DNA of 64,000 nucleotides from assembly GCF_036961565.1 (NCBI RefSeq), contig NZ_JBAMDD010000004.1:1-64000 (forward strand), written 5' to 3'. Position numbers and translations under genes: made by a program. This DNA is from Chitinimonas sp036961565. GTDB lineage: Bacteria; Pseudomonadota; Gammaproteobacteria; Burkholderiales; Chitinimonadaceae. Below, piece by piece: positions 7,316 to 15,095 of this stretch. How positions within the stretch are numbered: position 1 is the first letter of the stretch; each line of letters opens with the position of its first letter. Below the pieces are notes generated by a model. That model saw nothing but the letters and a program-made list of their open reading frames with translations. It did not search any database and was not told the origin of the DNA.

Positions 7316-8737
7316 TCAAACCCTGCCAGCGTCCAACGGCAACCGTAGACGTGCCACAAACCCCTGCGGCTCGTTTTCCTCAAGCTCCAGCCGTGCCGCG
7401 CTGCCATAACGGAGCTTTAAGCGGGTACGGATATTGTCCAACCCCACGCCGGTGCCCGGTATGTCACTGACACCTCGGCCGGTGTCGGCAACGGTCAGCA
7501 GCATGCAGCCGCCATCCACACAACCGGTTACCACCACCTCGCCACCGGGTGCGTAAGGCTCCAGGCCGTGCTTCAGCGCATTCTCGACCAGGGTCAGCAG
7601 CATCATGCTGGGCACCGCCTGATTGCCCAGCTCGGCAGGCAGCTCCACCCGATAGCGCAAACGCTCCCCCATACGGGCCTGCATGACCGCTAGGTAGGAT
7701 TCGATCAGGGCAAAGTCATCCTTGAGCGTGGTGTGCTCGGCCCGCAGCGTTGCCATGCTGCCGCGCAAAAAGCGGATCAGGTCAGCAGCCAGGGCAGCCG
7801 CTTCGGGGGCCTTGCCTTCTGCCCGGTGCTGCAGCGCCCCCAGGGTATTGAAGAGAAAATGCGGCTCTATCTGCGCCTGCAGCAACTTGAGCTCGGCCTC
7901 CGCCTTCTCGGCCTGATGGCGTAGCTCATTGGTTTCGACTGCGTATTCCATGTTGCGCATCGATGAAACCAGCGCGACCACCGATACAAACAGCAAAAGC
8001 AGCAGAAAGGAAGCGCCGCCGGAGGCCATCAGCACGACGCCTAGCTGCGAAAAATCCCGTTTACCGTCAACGAGCAGCAGCATGGCCCATAGCAAGATGG
8101 TAACCAGCACCATGACCAGCAGCATGATGCCTGCGAAATACCATAGCCTGCCCGCATACTTCCGGTAGCCCACCCACAGATCCAGCACCATCCAGCCTGT
8201 CAACACGCCCATCACCAAGCCCGCCACACCTAAATAGGGAGAGGGTGAATGCCAGGTGGCGGCGACCTGGAATCGGGTCACCTCTATCCCGGACAGCAGA
8301 ACAGCCACGATACTGAAACCCAGTAGCCATGCGCCGATCAGCAGGCGTCCACGGCCCGTGGTGAACAGTTTGTCCAACCTGTCGACATCACGTTGCTGGA
8401 TATGCTGTTCGGATTTGTACCACCATGCGCTGTAGCGCTCACTGGCCAAGAAAAGGCGCCCAAAGCGAGTGGCAGAGCGAGGGCCTACATCGTTTCCGCC
8501 TAGCCCTTGCTGCTTGGCCCATACCGGTTTGACCAGGATGAAAAAACCTGCCAACACAGCGAACTTGATACCTAGCACCAGCAGTTCCATGACACCTTTA
8601 GGCAAACCCGCAGCGACAAAGGCCTTCTTGGCCAGTATGCCCAGTACCGCCTGCAGCACCACCATCACCACAACCAGGGCAATCATGCGTGGCCGCGTCG
8701 CCACCACATACTGTCTCAGCATCAGGAAGGGATTCAT
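7316..8737 (-). CDS. LytS-type sensor histidine kinase B
   Basis: A predicted N-terminal membrane sensor with about six hydrophobic segments precedes the kinase core. Phosphoacceptor H lies in AQIEPHFLFNTLGALQHR, the N-box in LVENALKHGLEP, and the G-boxes in DTGRGVSDIPGTGVGLDN. The start at 8737 forms an ATGA overlap with the stop codon of kinase C, indicating translational coupling; a second in-frame ATG two codons upstream is less well placed. The kinase core is nearly identical to those of kinases C and D (the block after the H-box, EGKAPEAAALAADLIRFLRG, is shared), while the sensor part is not. This suggests duplication followed by sensor divergence. No regulator gene of its own is adjacent. 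Confidence 0.9.
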   Translation of the reverse strand: MNPFLMLRQYVVATRPRMIALVVVMVVLQAVLGILAKKAFVAAGLPKGVMELLVLGIKFAVLAGFFILVKPVWAKQQGLGGNDVGPRSATRFGRLFLASERYSAWWYKSEQHIQQRDVDRLDKLFTTGRGRLLIGAWLLGFSIVAVLLSGIEVTRFQVAATWHSPSPYLGVAGLVMGVLTGWMVLDLWVGYRKYAGRLWYFAGIMLLVMVLVTILLWAMLLLVDGKRDFSQLGVVLMASGGASFLLLLLFVSVVALVSSMRNMEYAVETNELRHQAEKAEAELKLLQAQIEPHFLFNTLGALQHRAEGKAPEAAALAADLIRFLRGSMATLRAEHTTLKDDFALIESYLAVMQARMGERLRYRVELPAELGNQAVPSMMLLTLVENALKHGLEPYAPGGEVVVTGCVDGGCMLLTVADTGRGVSDIPGTGVGLDNIRTRLKLRYGSAARLELEENEPQGFVARLRLPLDAGRV

Positions 8738-10164
8738 GCCCATACCCCTTCCGGCTGGTTGACCATGGGTAGCGTGATGCGCGCCACAAAGCCTTGCGGC
8801 TGGTTTTCTTCAAGCTCAAGGCAGGCGGCGCTGCCATAGCGCAATTTCAGGCGGGTGCGGATATTGTCCAGGCCCACACCCGTACCGGGGATATCGCTGA
8901 CGCCAGCTCCCGTGTCCACGACACACAGGGTCAGCTTCGTGCCGTCGCTGCAGGCTTGCACCAACACCTCACCACCGTCTGGGCATGGTTCGATACCATG
9001 TTTGATCGCGTTCTCCGCCAGAGTCAGCAGCATCATGCTGGGCAAGGCTTGCCCCGCCAGGCTGAACGGCAGGTCCAGCCGGTAGCGCAAGCGCGCACCC
9101 AGCCTCGCCTGCATCACGCCCAGGTAAGCCTCCACCAGGCCAAACTCCTCCTGCAGTGTGGTTTGCTCGGCCCGTAAGGTTTGCATGCTGCCACGCAGAA
9201 AGCGCACCAGATCAGCTGCCAGTGCTGCCGCCTCTGGCGCCTTGCCTTCAGCCCGCTGCTGCAAGGCCCCCAGGGTGTTGAACAGGAAGTGCGGTTCTAT
9301 CTGTGCCTGCAGCAGTTTCAGCTGCGCCTCCGCCAGCTCGCGCCCTGTACGCTCGCGCAAGGCCTCGGCCTCCCACTTGCTGATCAGCAGCTGGTCGTCA
9401 CGGTTACGGAGGCGCGCCGATGCGGATATACCAATTACTCCAGCCGCCGCTAGCAAAAGCAGGAAATAGGCGGTGTGCACCTGTAGCTTGGGCTTCTCGT
9501 TGCGAACTTCCGCTTGCTTGGCGATCCCATTGATCGGGTGCTTCGCCAACACCCGCCCAGTGAAAGCACTGACAACGCCCGCACTGAACGTGGCCATGAA
9601 TATCAACACCACAAACAGCACGATACTGAACAGGTGGCGCCACCCCTCGAAGCGCCGGTAGGCTAGCCAGGCACCGTATGCCACCGCCATCCATAGCGCA
9701 AGCAGAAGGATGGTAAAGAACCAGTAACCGTTTCTGTGCCGCCTGATCCAGGCATGCTCCGCCACACCCAGGTCTTCACCAGGCATGTTCATCACGACAT
9801 CTGCCGCCAGCAGGAACGACGAAATCACATGCGCGCCACCCAGCAGCACACCTAGCCAACCTATCGCTTTGGCCGCGATGAACCAGCGGCGGCGCCAACG
9901 ATGGTCCTGCGACAGTCCACTCCAGGCCGGGTGCAGCAGGCGGGCCCACAGCAGCCACGCCACCACCGCCATGGCCAGGCTGATGCCGAGGCTGACGCCG
10001 GAATGGGTGTCAAACCAGATCTCCCAGTGTTCCGGTAATGTGCGTATCAGCAAATCGGTCAACAGCAGGATCGCCAAGCCATACCCCAGCCACATCATGC
10101 CGGGTGCCCTCGCTGGTACGGGCTTGGCTGGACTACCTGATACTAGTGCCATGGTGCTGGGCAT
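8734..10164 (-). CDS. LytS-type sensor histidine kinase C
   Basis: This has the same architecture as kinase B: about six membrane segments, then the PF06580-type core with EPHFLFNTLGALQQR, LAENAIKHGIEP and DTGAGVSDIPGTGVGLDN. I chose ATG 10164 because GAGGGGAG lies 7 nt upstream; the frame is open to 10242 but without a ribosome site. The 3' end overlaps kinase B by 4 bp, so the two are probably made from one message. A MITE copy lies about 160 bp upstream. The sensor domain shows no recognisable ligand-binding fold, and the signal it detects is unknown. Confidence 0.9.
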   Translation of the reverse strand: MPSTMALVSGSPAKPVPARAPGMMWLGYGLAILLLTDLLIRTLPEHWEIWFDTHSGVSLGISLAMAVVAWLLWARLLHPAWSGLSQDHRWRRRWFIAAKAIGWLGVLLGGAHVISSFLLAADVVMNMPGEDLGVAEHAWIRRHRNGYWFFTILLLALWMAVAYGAWLAYRRFEGWRHLFSIVLFVVLIFMATFSAGVVSAFTGRVLAKHPINGIAKQAEVRNEKPKLQVHTAYFLLLLAAAGVIGISASARLRNRDDQLLISKWEAEALRERTGRELAEAQLKLLQAQIEPHFLFNTLGALQQRAEGKAPEAAALAADLVRFLRGSMQTLRAEQTTLQEEFGLVEAYLGVMQARLGARLRYRLDLPFSLAGQALPSMMLLTLAENAIKHGIEPCPDGGEVLVQACSDGTKLTLCVVDTGAGVSDIPGTGVGLDNIRTRLKLRYGSAACLELEENQPQGFVARITLPMVNQPEGVWA

Positions 10165-10326
10165 CTGCGCGCTCCCCTCTCGTCTTGTTGGTGGCGTAAC
10201 CATATTGTTGATACCGCTGCGGCGCAGCCCATAGGCGACCAAATACGGAATCGCGCGGACCAGTGACGATAAGCATCGCCGCAGTCATCGCGCCGTAATG
10301 GGACTGCCGGACACCTCAGCCTCAGA
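10165..10326. other. Intergenic stretch upstream of kinase C
   Basis: This is probably the promoter region of the kinase C-B message. I see no clear sigma-70 hexamers on the minus strand and no coding frame I trust. It continues into MITE copy 2. Confidence 0.4.
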
Positions 10327-10637
10327 GAGCCTGTTCACGATCTTTTCGCCTCGGCGTTCCGGGCAGTGCCGGGTAGCGGACAAGGCACAAGCCGCGCCGC
10401 GGTACGGGTTCCGGTACCGTAAGCGGCTTGTAACGCCGGTCGCTGCCGCGGCGGTCGCTACCGGCAATACCCGGAACCCGTACGGGAGCCCGTACGGGAG
10501 CCCGTAGGGCTGGACCGGAAAAGGGCCATGTACTACTTTGGACTCCTTGGTAATAACCCGTTATTGCCTGCGTCGTCCGCCTTGTCCCTGACCCTTTTCC
10601 GGTCCAGCGCCGAGGCGAAAAGATCGTGAACAGGCTC
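10327..10637. mobile_element. MITE-like palindromic element, copy 2, with nested inverted repeat
   Basis: This 311-bp non-coding element has perfect 30-bp terminal inverted repeats (10327-10356 and 10608-10637) beginning GAGCCTGTTCACGATC. The core around 10380-10440 (GCGGTACGGG, TACCGT and GCGGCTTG words) matches copy 1. The right half holds an extra segment bounded by a second perfect 17-bp inverted repeat, GCTGGACCGGAAAAGGG at 10509-10525 with its complement at 10592-10608. Near its left side are two tandem 12-bp copies containing the palindrome CCCGTACGGG. The flanks are AGA on the left and TGA on the right, so the TNA duplication is imperfect here. Confidence 0.82.
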
Positions 10638-10756
10638 TGAGCAAGACAAGGCGCGAGTGAAAACGATGAGGCGGCATAGCAGAGTTAGGTAAGACGAATG
10701 TTTTGCGCGTAGCGCAGTACTGCGACGGCAGCCACATTGCTTGAGCATTCAACTAA

Positions 10757-10796
10757 TGCAAAAGGCGCATTGCTCCAAGGAAGCAATGCGCCTTTG
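10757..10796 (-). terminator. Terminator downstream of kinase D
   Basis: A perfect 14-bp stem AAAGGCGCATTGCT/AGCAATGCGCCTTT (10761-10774 with 10782-10795) has a 7-nt loop. On the minus strand it is followed by TTTTGC. It lies 46 bp after the kinase D stop codon, so kinase D is probably a separate transcription unit from kinases C and B. The remaining sequence to MITE copy 2 (10638-10756) shows nothing I can name. Confidence 0.75.
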
Positions 10797-10841
10797 CGCA
10801 GCCACTGCAGTATAAAACCGGCTACCCGTATCAGGTAGCCC

Positions 10842-12185
10842 TTACGGAGTCTGAGCCAGCGGCAAGACCAAGCGTGCAACAAAACCCTGCGGCTCGTTTT
10901 CTTCCAGCAGCAACTTTGCGGTATCACCGTATCGCAACTGGAGGCGGCTACGAATATTGGCCAAGCCTACGCCACTACCCGGGATATCACTCACCCCCCG
11001 CCCGGTATCCGCCACACTGACTACCAGGTTGGCGCCTTCCCGTGCAGCGCTCAACACAATATCTCCCCCTGGTGGATAGGGCTCTATGCCGTGTTTGATC
11101 GCGTTTTCCACCAACGTCAGAAGTACCATACTGGGAAGCGGCTCGCCGTACAGTTCAGCGGGCAAATCCATGTGAAACCGCAGGCGCTCGCCCATACGGG
11201 CTTGCATAACCCCCAGATAAGCTTCAGCCAGGGCAAAGTCGTCCTTTAGCGTGGTTTGTTCGGCCCGAAGCGTATCCATGCTACCCCGCAAGAATCGTAT
11301 GAGGTCCGCGGCCAAGGCCGCAGCCTCCGGAGCCTTCCCCTCTGCACGATGCTGCAATGCGCCCAGTGTATTGAACAAGAAGTGAGGTTCTATCTGTGCT
11401 TGCAACAGCTTCAGCCTAGCCTCGGCCAGTTCGCGAGCAACGCGCTCACGCTGGTTTTCCGACTCCAGCCTGGAGATTTCGAATTGCTCATCCCTATTGC
11501 TCAAACGCGCTGCTGTTGCCAAAGCGATGGCCGCAGCAACAGCAAACATCAGAAAGTACATGAACGCCCTGATCTCAGAAGAACTCGATAAGGTCGCAGG
11601 TAGCGAGTTCGTTAGTGCTTTGCTCGGCGCTTGGACATGCTCTTTGGTCTGGCGTCCACCGCTGTAGCCAGCTTTGAATCCGTCCACGAACTCAAGTACT
11701 GCGCTTGCATTCAGACCCTGCACCAGAACAAGCATGGAGATGACCATAGCCGCCACGAGCAGCCCTCGCCAACGCTCAAACCGACGAAATCCCTTCCAGA
11801 ACAAGTAGCCCGCAACAGCCATTGCCAAGATCAGCGCAGTAGACTTAAGCAAATATTCAGGCATTTCACTCAGGCCACTCCGCTGCGTGCCAGACGCGAT
11901 TTGATCGGAAGCCTGCCACAACACTGCCGTCAGCAAGGACAACCAGAACGCCGCGTAAAGCATGGCACCCGCTTTGGCCCAGCCCAGCAGTAGCCTGCGT
12001 AAGCGATTGTCCTGCGGCAATGCGAGGCAACGTCGCCTGCCCCATACAAGCGCAATCGCCAGCAGCAGCGCTGCCATGCCACCAACGACTGGCGACATAA
12101 GCACCATTTGCAGAAGCAACAGACCGTAGCTGACACGCACCCACCAATTTGGGCGCGTATCTGTGTGGCAGTAGGTAACAGGCAT
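10842..12185 (-). CDS. LytS-type sensor histidine kinase D
   Basis: This is the fourth kinase of the array. About six membrane segments precede a core with EPHFLFNTLGALQHR, LVENAIKHGIEP and DTGRGVSDIPGSGVGLAN. A periplasmic or cytoplasmic loop of about 80 residues between the later membrane segments differs from the other kinases. I chose ATG 12185 (GAGAG upstream); the frame is open to 12263 and ATG 12233 is another option. It ends in its own terminator, so it is probably transcribed separately. A 5-bp inverted repeat, TATCG/CGATA (12270-12283), lies upstream and could be an operator, though this is weak. Confidence 0.9.
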   Translation of the reverse strand: MPVTYCHTDTRPNWWVRVSYGLLLLQMVLMSPVVGGMAALLLAIALVWGRRRCLALPQDNRLRRLLLGWAKAGAMLYAAFWLSLLTAVLWQASDQIASGTQRSGLSEMPEYLLKSTALILAMAVAGYLFWKGFRRFERWRGLLVAAMVISMLVLVQGLNASAVLEFVDGFKAGYSGGRQTKEHVQAPSKALTNSLPATLSSSSEIRAFMYFLMFAVAAAIALATAARLSNRDEQFEISRLESENQRERVARELAEARLKLLQAQIEPHFLFNTLGALQHRAEGKAPEAAALAADLIRFLRGSMDTLRAEQTTLKDDFALAEAYLGVMQARMGERLRFHMDLPAELYGEPLPSMVLLTLVENAIKHGIEPYPPGGDIVLSAAREGANLVVSVADTGRGVSDIPGSGVGLANIRSRLQLRYGDTAKLLLEENEPQGFVARLVLPLAQTP

Positions 12186-12303
12186 GAAGCAGCTCTCAGT
12201 GGGTTTTCTATGCACCACGTACCCTACCAGCATGGTCTCCCGCTGGCGTGCTGAAAGAGACAAAACACCTATCGAGAGCGATAAGTGACGAGATGCTGCC
12301 GTG

Positions 12304-13455
12304 TCATTGAAGTGATACCTCCCGTCCCGCCCAGCGTTCTACCTGCCTGAGCATCACATGGCTAAGTGAGCACTCCCGCCCTGCCACACTCCGCAACCAG
12401 GCAGCATCGTTATCCATACGCAGTACCTGCCCCAGCAATTCGCTGATGGCGGCTTCGCTGTGCAGGTCGGCCGCCACCGGCATCAGCCTGGTCAGGGTGT
12501 CGATCAGGTCTTCGTGCAGGGCACGCTGGCTACGTGTGGCCACATCGATAAACTGGGCAGAGAGCCCAAAGCGGCATGCCTGAAAGCGATTGTAGCTATA
12601 GGCCATCCCCAGGTCTGGATGTGGCGCACGGCGGGTTTCCTGCCGTAACCAGGCCACCAGCGCCTGGGCAAAGGCGGCCAGGCGGGCAGCTTGGCGGGGC
12701 GCAAGCGGTGTATCGCAGACCCTGACCTCGATGGTGCCGTAGTTGGGCTTGGGCCTGATGTCCCAGTAAAAGTCCTTCATGCTCTGCACCACGCCATACT
12801 CAACCATGCGGGTGAAGTAGTCACAGAATTCCCGCCAGCTGTAAACCGGCGGCATGGTGCCCGAGAGTGGAAAAGCATTGACCGCCGACAACCTGGCACT
12901 GTCAAAGGCGGTATCTACGCCCTGGTAGTAAGGCGAGCTGGCTGACAAGGCAATGAAGTGAGGCACATAGCGTGAGACCAGCCGGGTCATCCTGACGGCC
13001 TCATCACCATCTCGGCAGGCGATATGGATGTGCTGTCCAAACACGGTGAACTGTTTGGCCAGATAGCCATACATCTCCGATAGCGCGAGGTAGCGCTCCT
13101 TGGGATAGATGCGCTGTTCGTGCCAGCGCTGGAACGGGTGGGTACCGCCACCTGCCAGCGCCAGGTGCAGTCTATCCCCGGCCGCCACCATATGGTCGCG
13201 TAGCGTCTCCAGCTCGGCCACCAGCGAACTGTAATCATGATGCACCGAGGAATTGAGCTCTATCATGCCCTCGGTAATCTCCGGCACGACATTGCCGGGA
13301 TGATCCTGCCGGGCCAGTTGGGCCAGCAGATCAGTAGCGCCCCGGGTGAGGTTGTAATCGTGCCGCGAGAGTATCTGCAGCTCCAGCTCCACCCCCATGG
13401 TCAATGCTTCACTCCCCTGGAAGCGCAGCATTTCGTCCAGTTCAGGATTTGACAT
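12304..13455 (-). CDS. YbdK-type carboxylate-amine ligase (weak glutamate-cysteine ligase)
   Basis: This belongs to the GCS2 family (E. coli YbdK): cytoplasmic ATP-dependent carboxylate-amine ligases with weak gamma-glutamylcysteine synthetase activity in vitro. The N-terminal TMGVELELQIL segment carries the metal-binding acidic residues. The blocks VVPEITEGMIELNSS and HIHIACRDGDEAVR and the C-terminal arginine-rich region fit the family, as does the 383-residue length. The start at 13455 has GAGGGG 7 nt upstream and overlaps the antiporter gene by 14 bp, so the two are probably co-transcribed, antiporter first. The physiological substrate is unknown. Confidence 0.88.
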   Translation of the reverse strand: MSNPELDEMLRFQGSEALTMGVELELQILSRHDYNLTRGATDLLAQLARQDHPGNVVPEITEGMIELNSSVHHDYSSLVAELETLRDHMVAAGDRLHLALAGGGTHPFQRWHEQRIYPKERYLALSEMYGYLAKQFTVFGQHIHIACRDGDEAVRMTRLVSRYVPHFIALSASSPYYQGVDTAFDSARLSAVNAFPLSGTMPPVYSWREFCDYFTRMVEYGVVQSMKDFYWDIRPKPNYGTIEVRVCDTPLAPRQAARLAAFAQALVAWLRQETRRAPHPDLGMAYSYNRFQACRFGLSAQFIDVATRSQRALHEDLIDTLTRLMPVAADLHSEAAISELLGQVLRMDNDAAWLRSVAGRECSLSHVMLRQVERWAGREVSLQ

Positions 13456-14680
13456 GATGGCGCCCCTCCTCGGCTATCTCGCCCGCCTGCTTCAAGGCCC
13501 AACGGGTGGAAATCGGCCCCAGCAACTCCATGACCATCAAGGCCGCCACCGCAATACCGGCGGCCTGCGGGTCCAGCTCCGGCAGTGTTGTGACCGACGC
13601 ATGCACCGTGAGCAGGCCCAGGCTGGACATGGGAATCAGCACAACGCCCAACCAGCCCCCCTGGGCATGCCGCAAACCACAGAACGGCGCGATCAGATAC
13701 GGTATGGCCACCCTTGCCAGCGTGCGTACCAGCAGGAACAGCAAGGCCCATACCGCCACGCCTTGCCAGGCCGAAGGATTAAGGCTGGCACCCAGTTGTA
13801 CGAACAACACGCAGACAAACAGGCTGCGCAGTGGGTCGAGCTGCATGCCCAGCACCGCCTCGCCCGATTCGATATGACGGCACCCGAAGCCCAGCGCCAG
13901 CACGGCCAGCAAGGGTGAAAACGCCAGCGCCTTGGCCGTCCCAAGCACCGCCACGACAGCACCGAACAGAAACAAGGTCGGTAACACATCATGCGGGCCA
14001 TGCGCCCTTAGCCAGTGCAGGAAACGGCAGGTCAACCAGGCTGCCAGCAGCCCCAGAGCCAAGCCGCCCAATAGTTCACGCATAGGCCCGATCAGCGCCT
14101 GTTGCCAGCCCCCTGTCTGGGTAAGATGGGCCAGGGCAACCAGTAGTACCGCCGCCACCAGGGCCAGCATATTATTGGCGGCAGCAAATACCTGCGCCCA
14201 ATCGCTGACGCGGCCTTCAGCACGTGATTCGCGTAATACCGGCAACAGTATCAAGGGAGAGGTGGTGATGGCGATGATCGCCAGCAGGCCGGCCGCCAGT
14301 GGCTGTAGTCCCATACCCCAGAGCAGCAGATAGACGGCAAAGAATACCGCCAGGCTTTCCAGCAGGATCAGCATGACCAGACGGGGCTCGCCCCTGAGCC
14401 AGCGCCAGTCCAGATGCCGCCCCAACTCGAACAGCAGGATGCCGATGGCGATATCGGAGAACAGGCTCAACTGAGCCAGGTTTTCGCCATCCAGCAGCCC
14501 AAGCACATAGGGGCCCATCAACAGGCCCGTCAACAAATAGCCGGTAATCGCCGGCAGATGCGGCAACAGGCGATGCAGCCACTCGGATAACAGAATGGCC
14601 GATACCAGGCAAAGTCCGATCACCACCAGATGGTTGTCCTGCAATAGCAGGACGGTCTGGGCAAACAGGGTGTAGTCCAT
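13442..14680 (-). CDS. CPA2-family cation/proton antiporter
   Basis: This is an integral membrane protein of 412 residues with about 12 hydrophobic segments, matching the Na+/H+ exchanger domain of KefB/KefC-like transporters. The segments HLPAITGYLLTGLLMGPYVLG and SDIAIGILLFELGRHLD are characteristic. It lacks the C-terminal TrkA-N nucleotide-binding domain of full KefB/C proteins. Start ATG 14680 was chosen because GGGGAGGA lies directly upstream; 15 further residues are possible. It overlaps the YbdK-type ligase gene by 14 bp. Linkage of a Kef-like transporter with a glutathione-type ligase may hint at electrophile or thiol stress, but this is inference. Confidence 0.88.
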   Translation of the reverse strand: MDYTLFAQTVLLLQDNHLVVIGLCLVSAILLSEWLHRLLPHLPAITGYLLTGLLMGPYVLGLLDGENLAQLSLFSDIAIGILLFELGRHLDWRWLRGEPRLVMLILLESLAVFFAVYLLLWGMGLQPLAAGLLAIIAITTSPLILLPVLRESRAEGRVSDWAQVFAAANNMLALVAAVLLVALAHLTQTGGWQQALIGPMRELLGGLALGLLAAWLTCRFLHWLRAHGPHDVLPTLFLFGAVVAVLGTAKALAFSPLLAVLALGFGCRHIESGEAVLGMQLDPLRSLFVCVLFVQLGASLNPSAWQGVAVWALLFLLVRTLARVAIPYLIAPFCGLRHAQGGWLGVVLIPMSSLGLLTVHASVTTLPELDPQAAGIAVAALMVMELLGPISTRWALKQAGEIAEEGRHHVKS

Positions 14681-15036
14681 GGCTATCCTCCCCGATTGGA
14701 CGCTTGCCCTGCCCGTTACCAGCAAGTGTCATTCAGTGCCGCCAACCGTTCTCCGCTATGCATTGCTGGTGCGACCTGGCATGCAGGCCTGCCCAAGCGA
14801 GGTGGGTCAGTGACATCGGCTGCGACTGCCCGGCCATTGCGGACACATCGCGCATCGTGGTTCAGCTTGTTGTATCGGTGCCAGGCACCGACTTCCCTGG
14901 CAACGTACAGCCGGGCTGTGGCGCTGCTTCGCCAGCCTGCCGTGGGTACGCTAACAGGGTAGTCAGCCAGAGGGCGGCGCAAGTTCCCGGCAATTTTGAC
15001 CAAGATCAAACCTATCGCCCGAATACGCAGCTTGTG
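14681..15036. other. Divergent intergenic region before clpB
   Basis: About 400 bp separate the antiporter and clpB starts. Apart from the heat-shock promoter next to clpB and the ribosome site of the antiporter, I see no gene, RNA or repeat here. Short frames in it have poor codon statistics. Confidence 0.4.
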
Positions 15037-15065
15037 CTTGAAAACGGTGCAGACTTGCCCCAACT
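15037..15065 (+). promoter_or_regulatory. Sigma-32 heat-shock promoter of clpB
   Basis: CTTGAA (15037-15042) and CCCCAACT (15058-15065) are separated by 15 bp. This closely matches the sigma-32 consensus CTTGAA / CCCCATNT. The predicted transcript starts around 15072 and gives a short leader with GGGAG 8 nt before the clpB ATG. Confidence 0.85.
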
Positions 15066-15095
15066 AAGGAGTATTGAACAACGGGAGCCATCATC

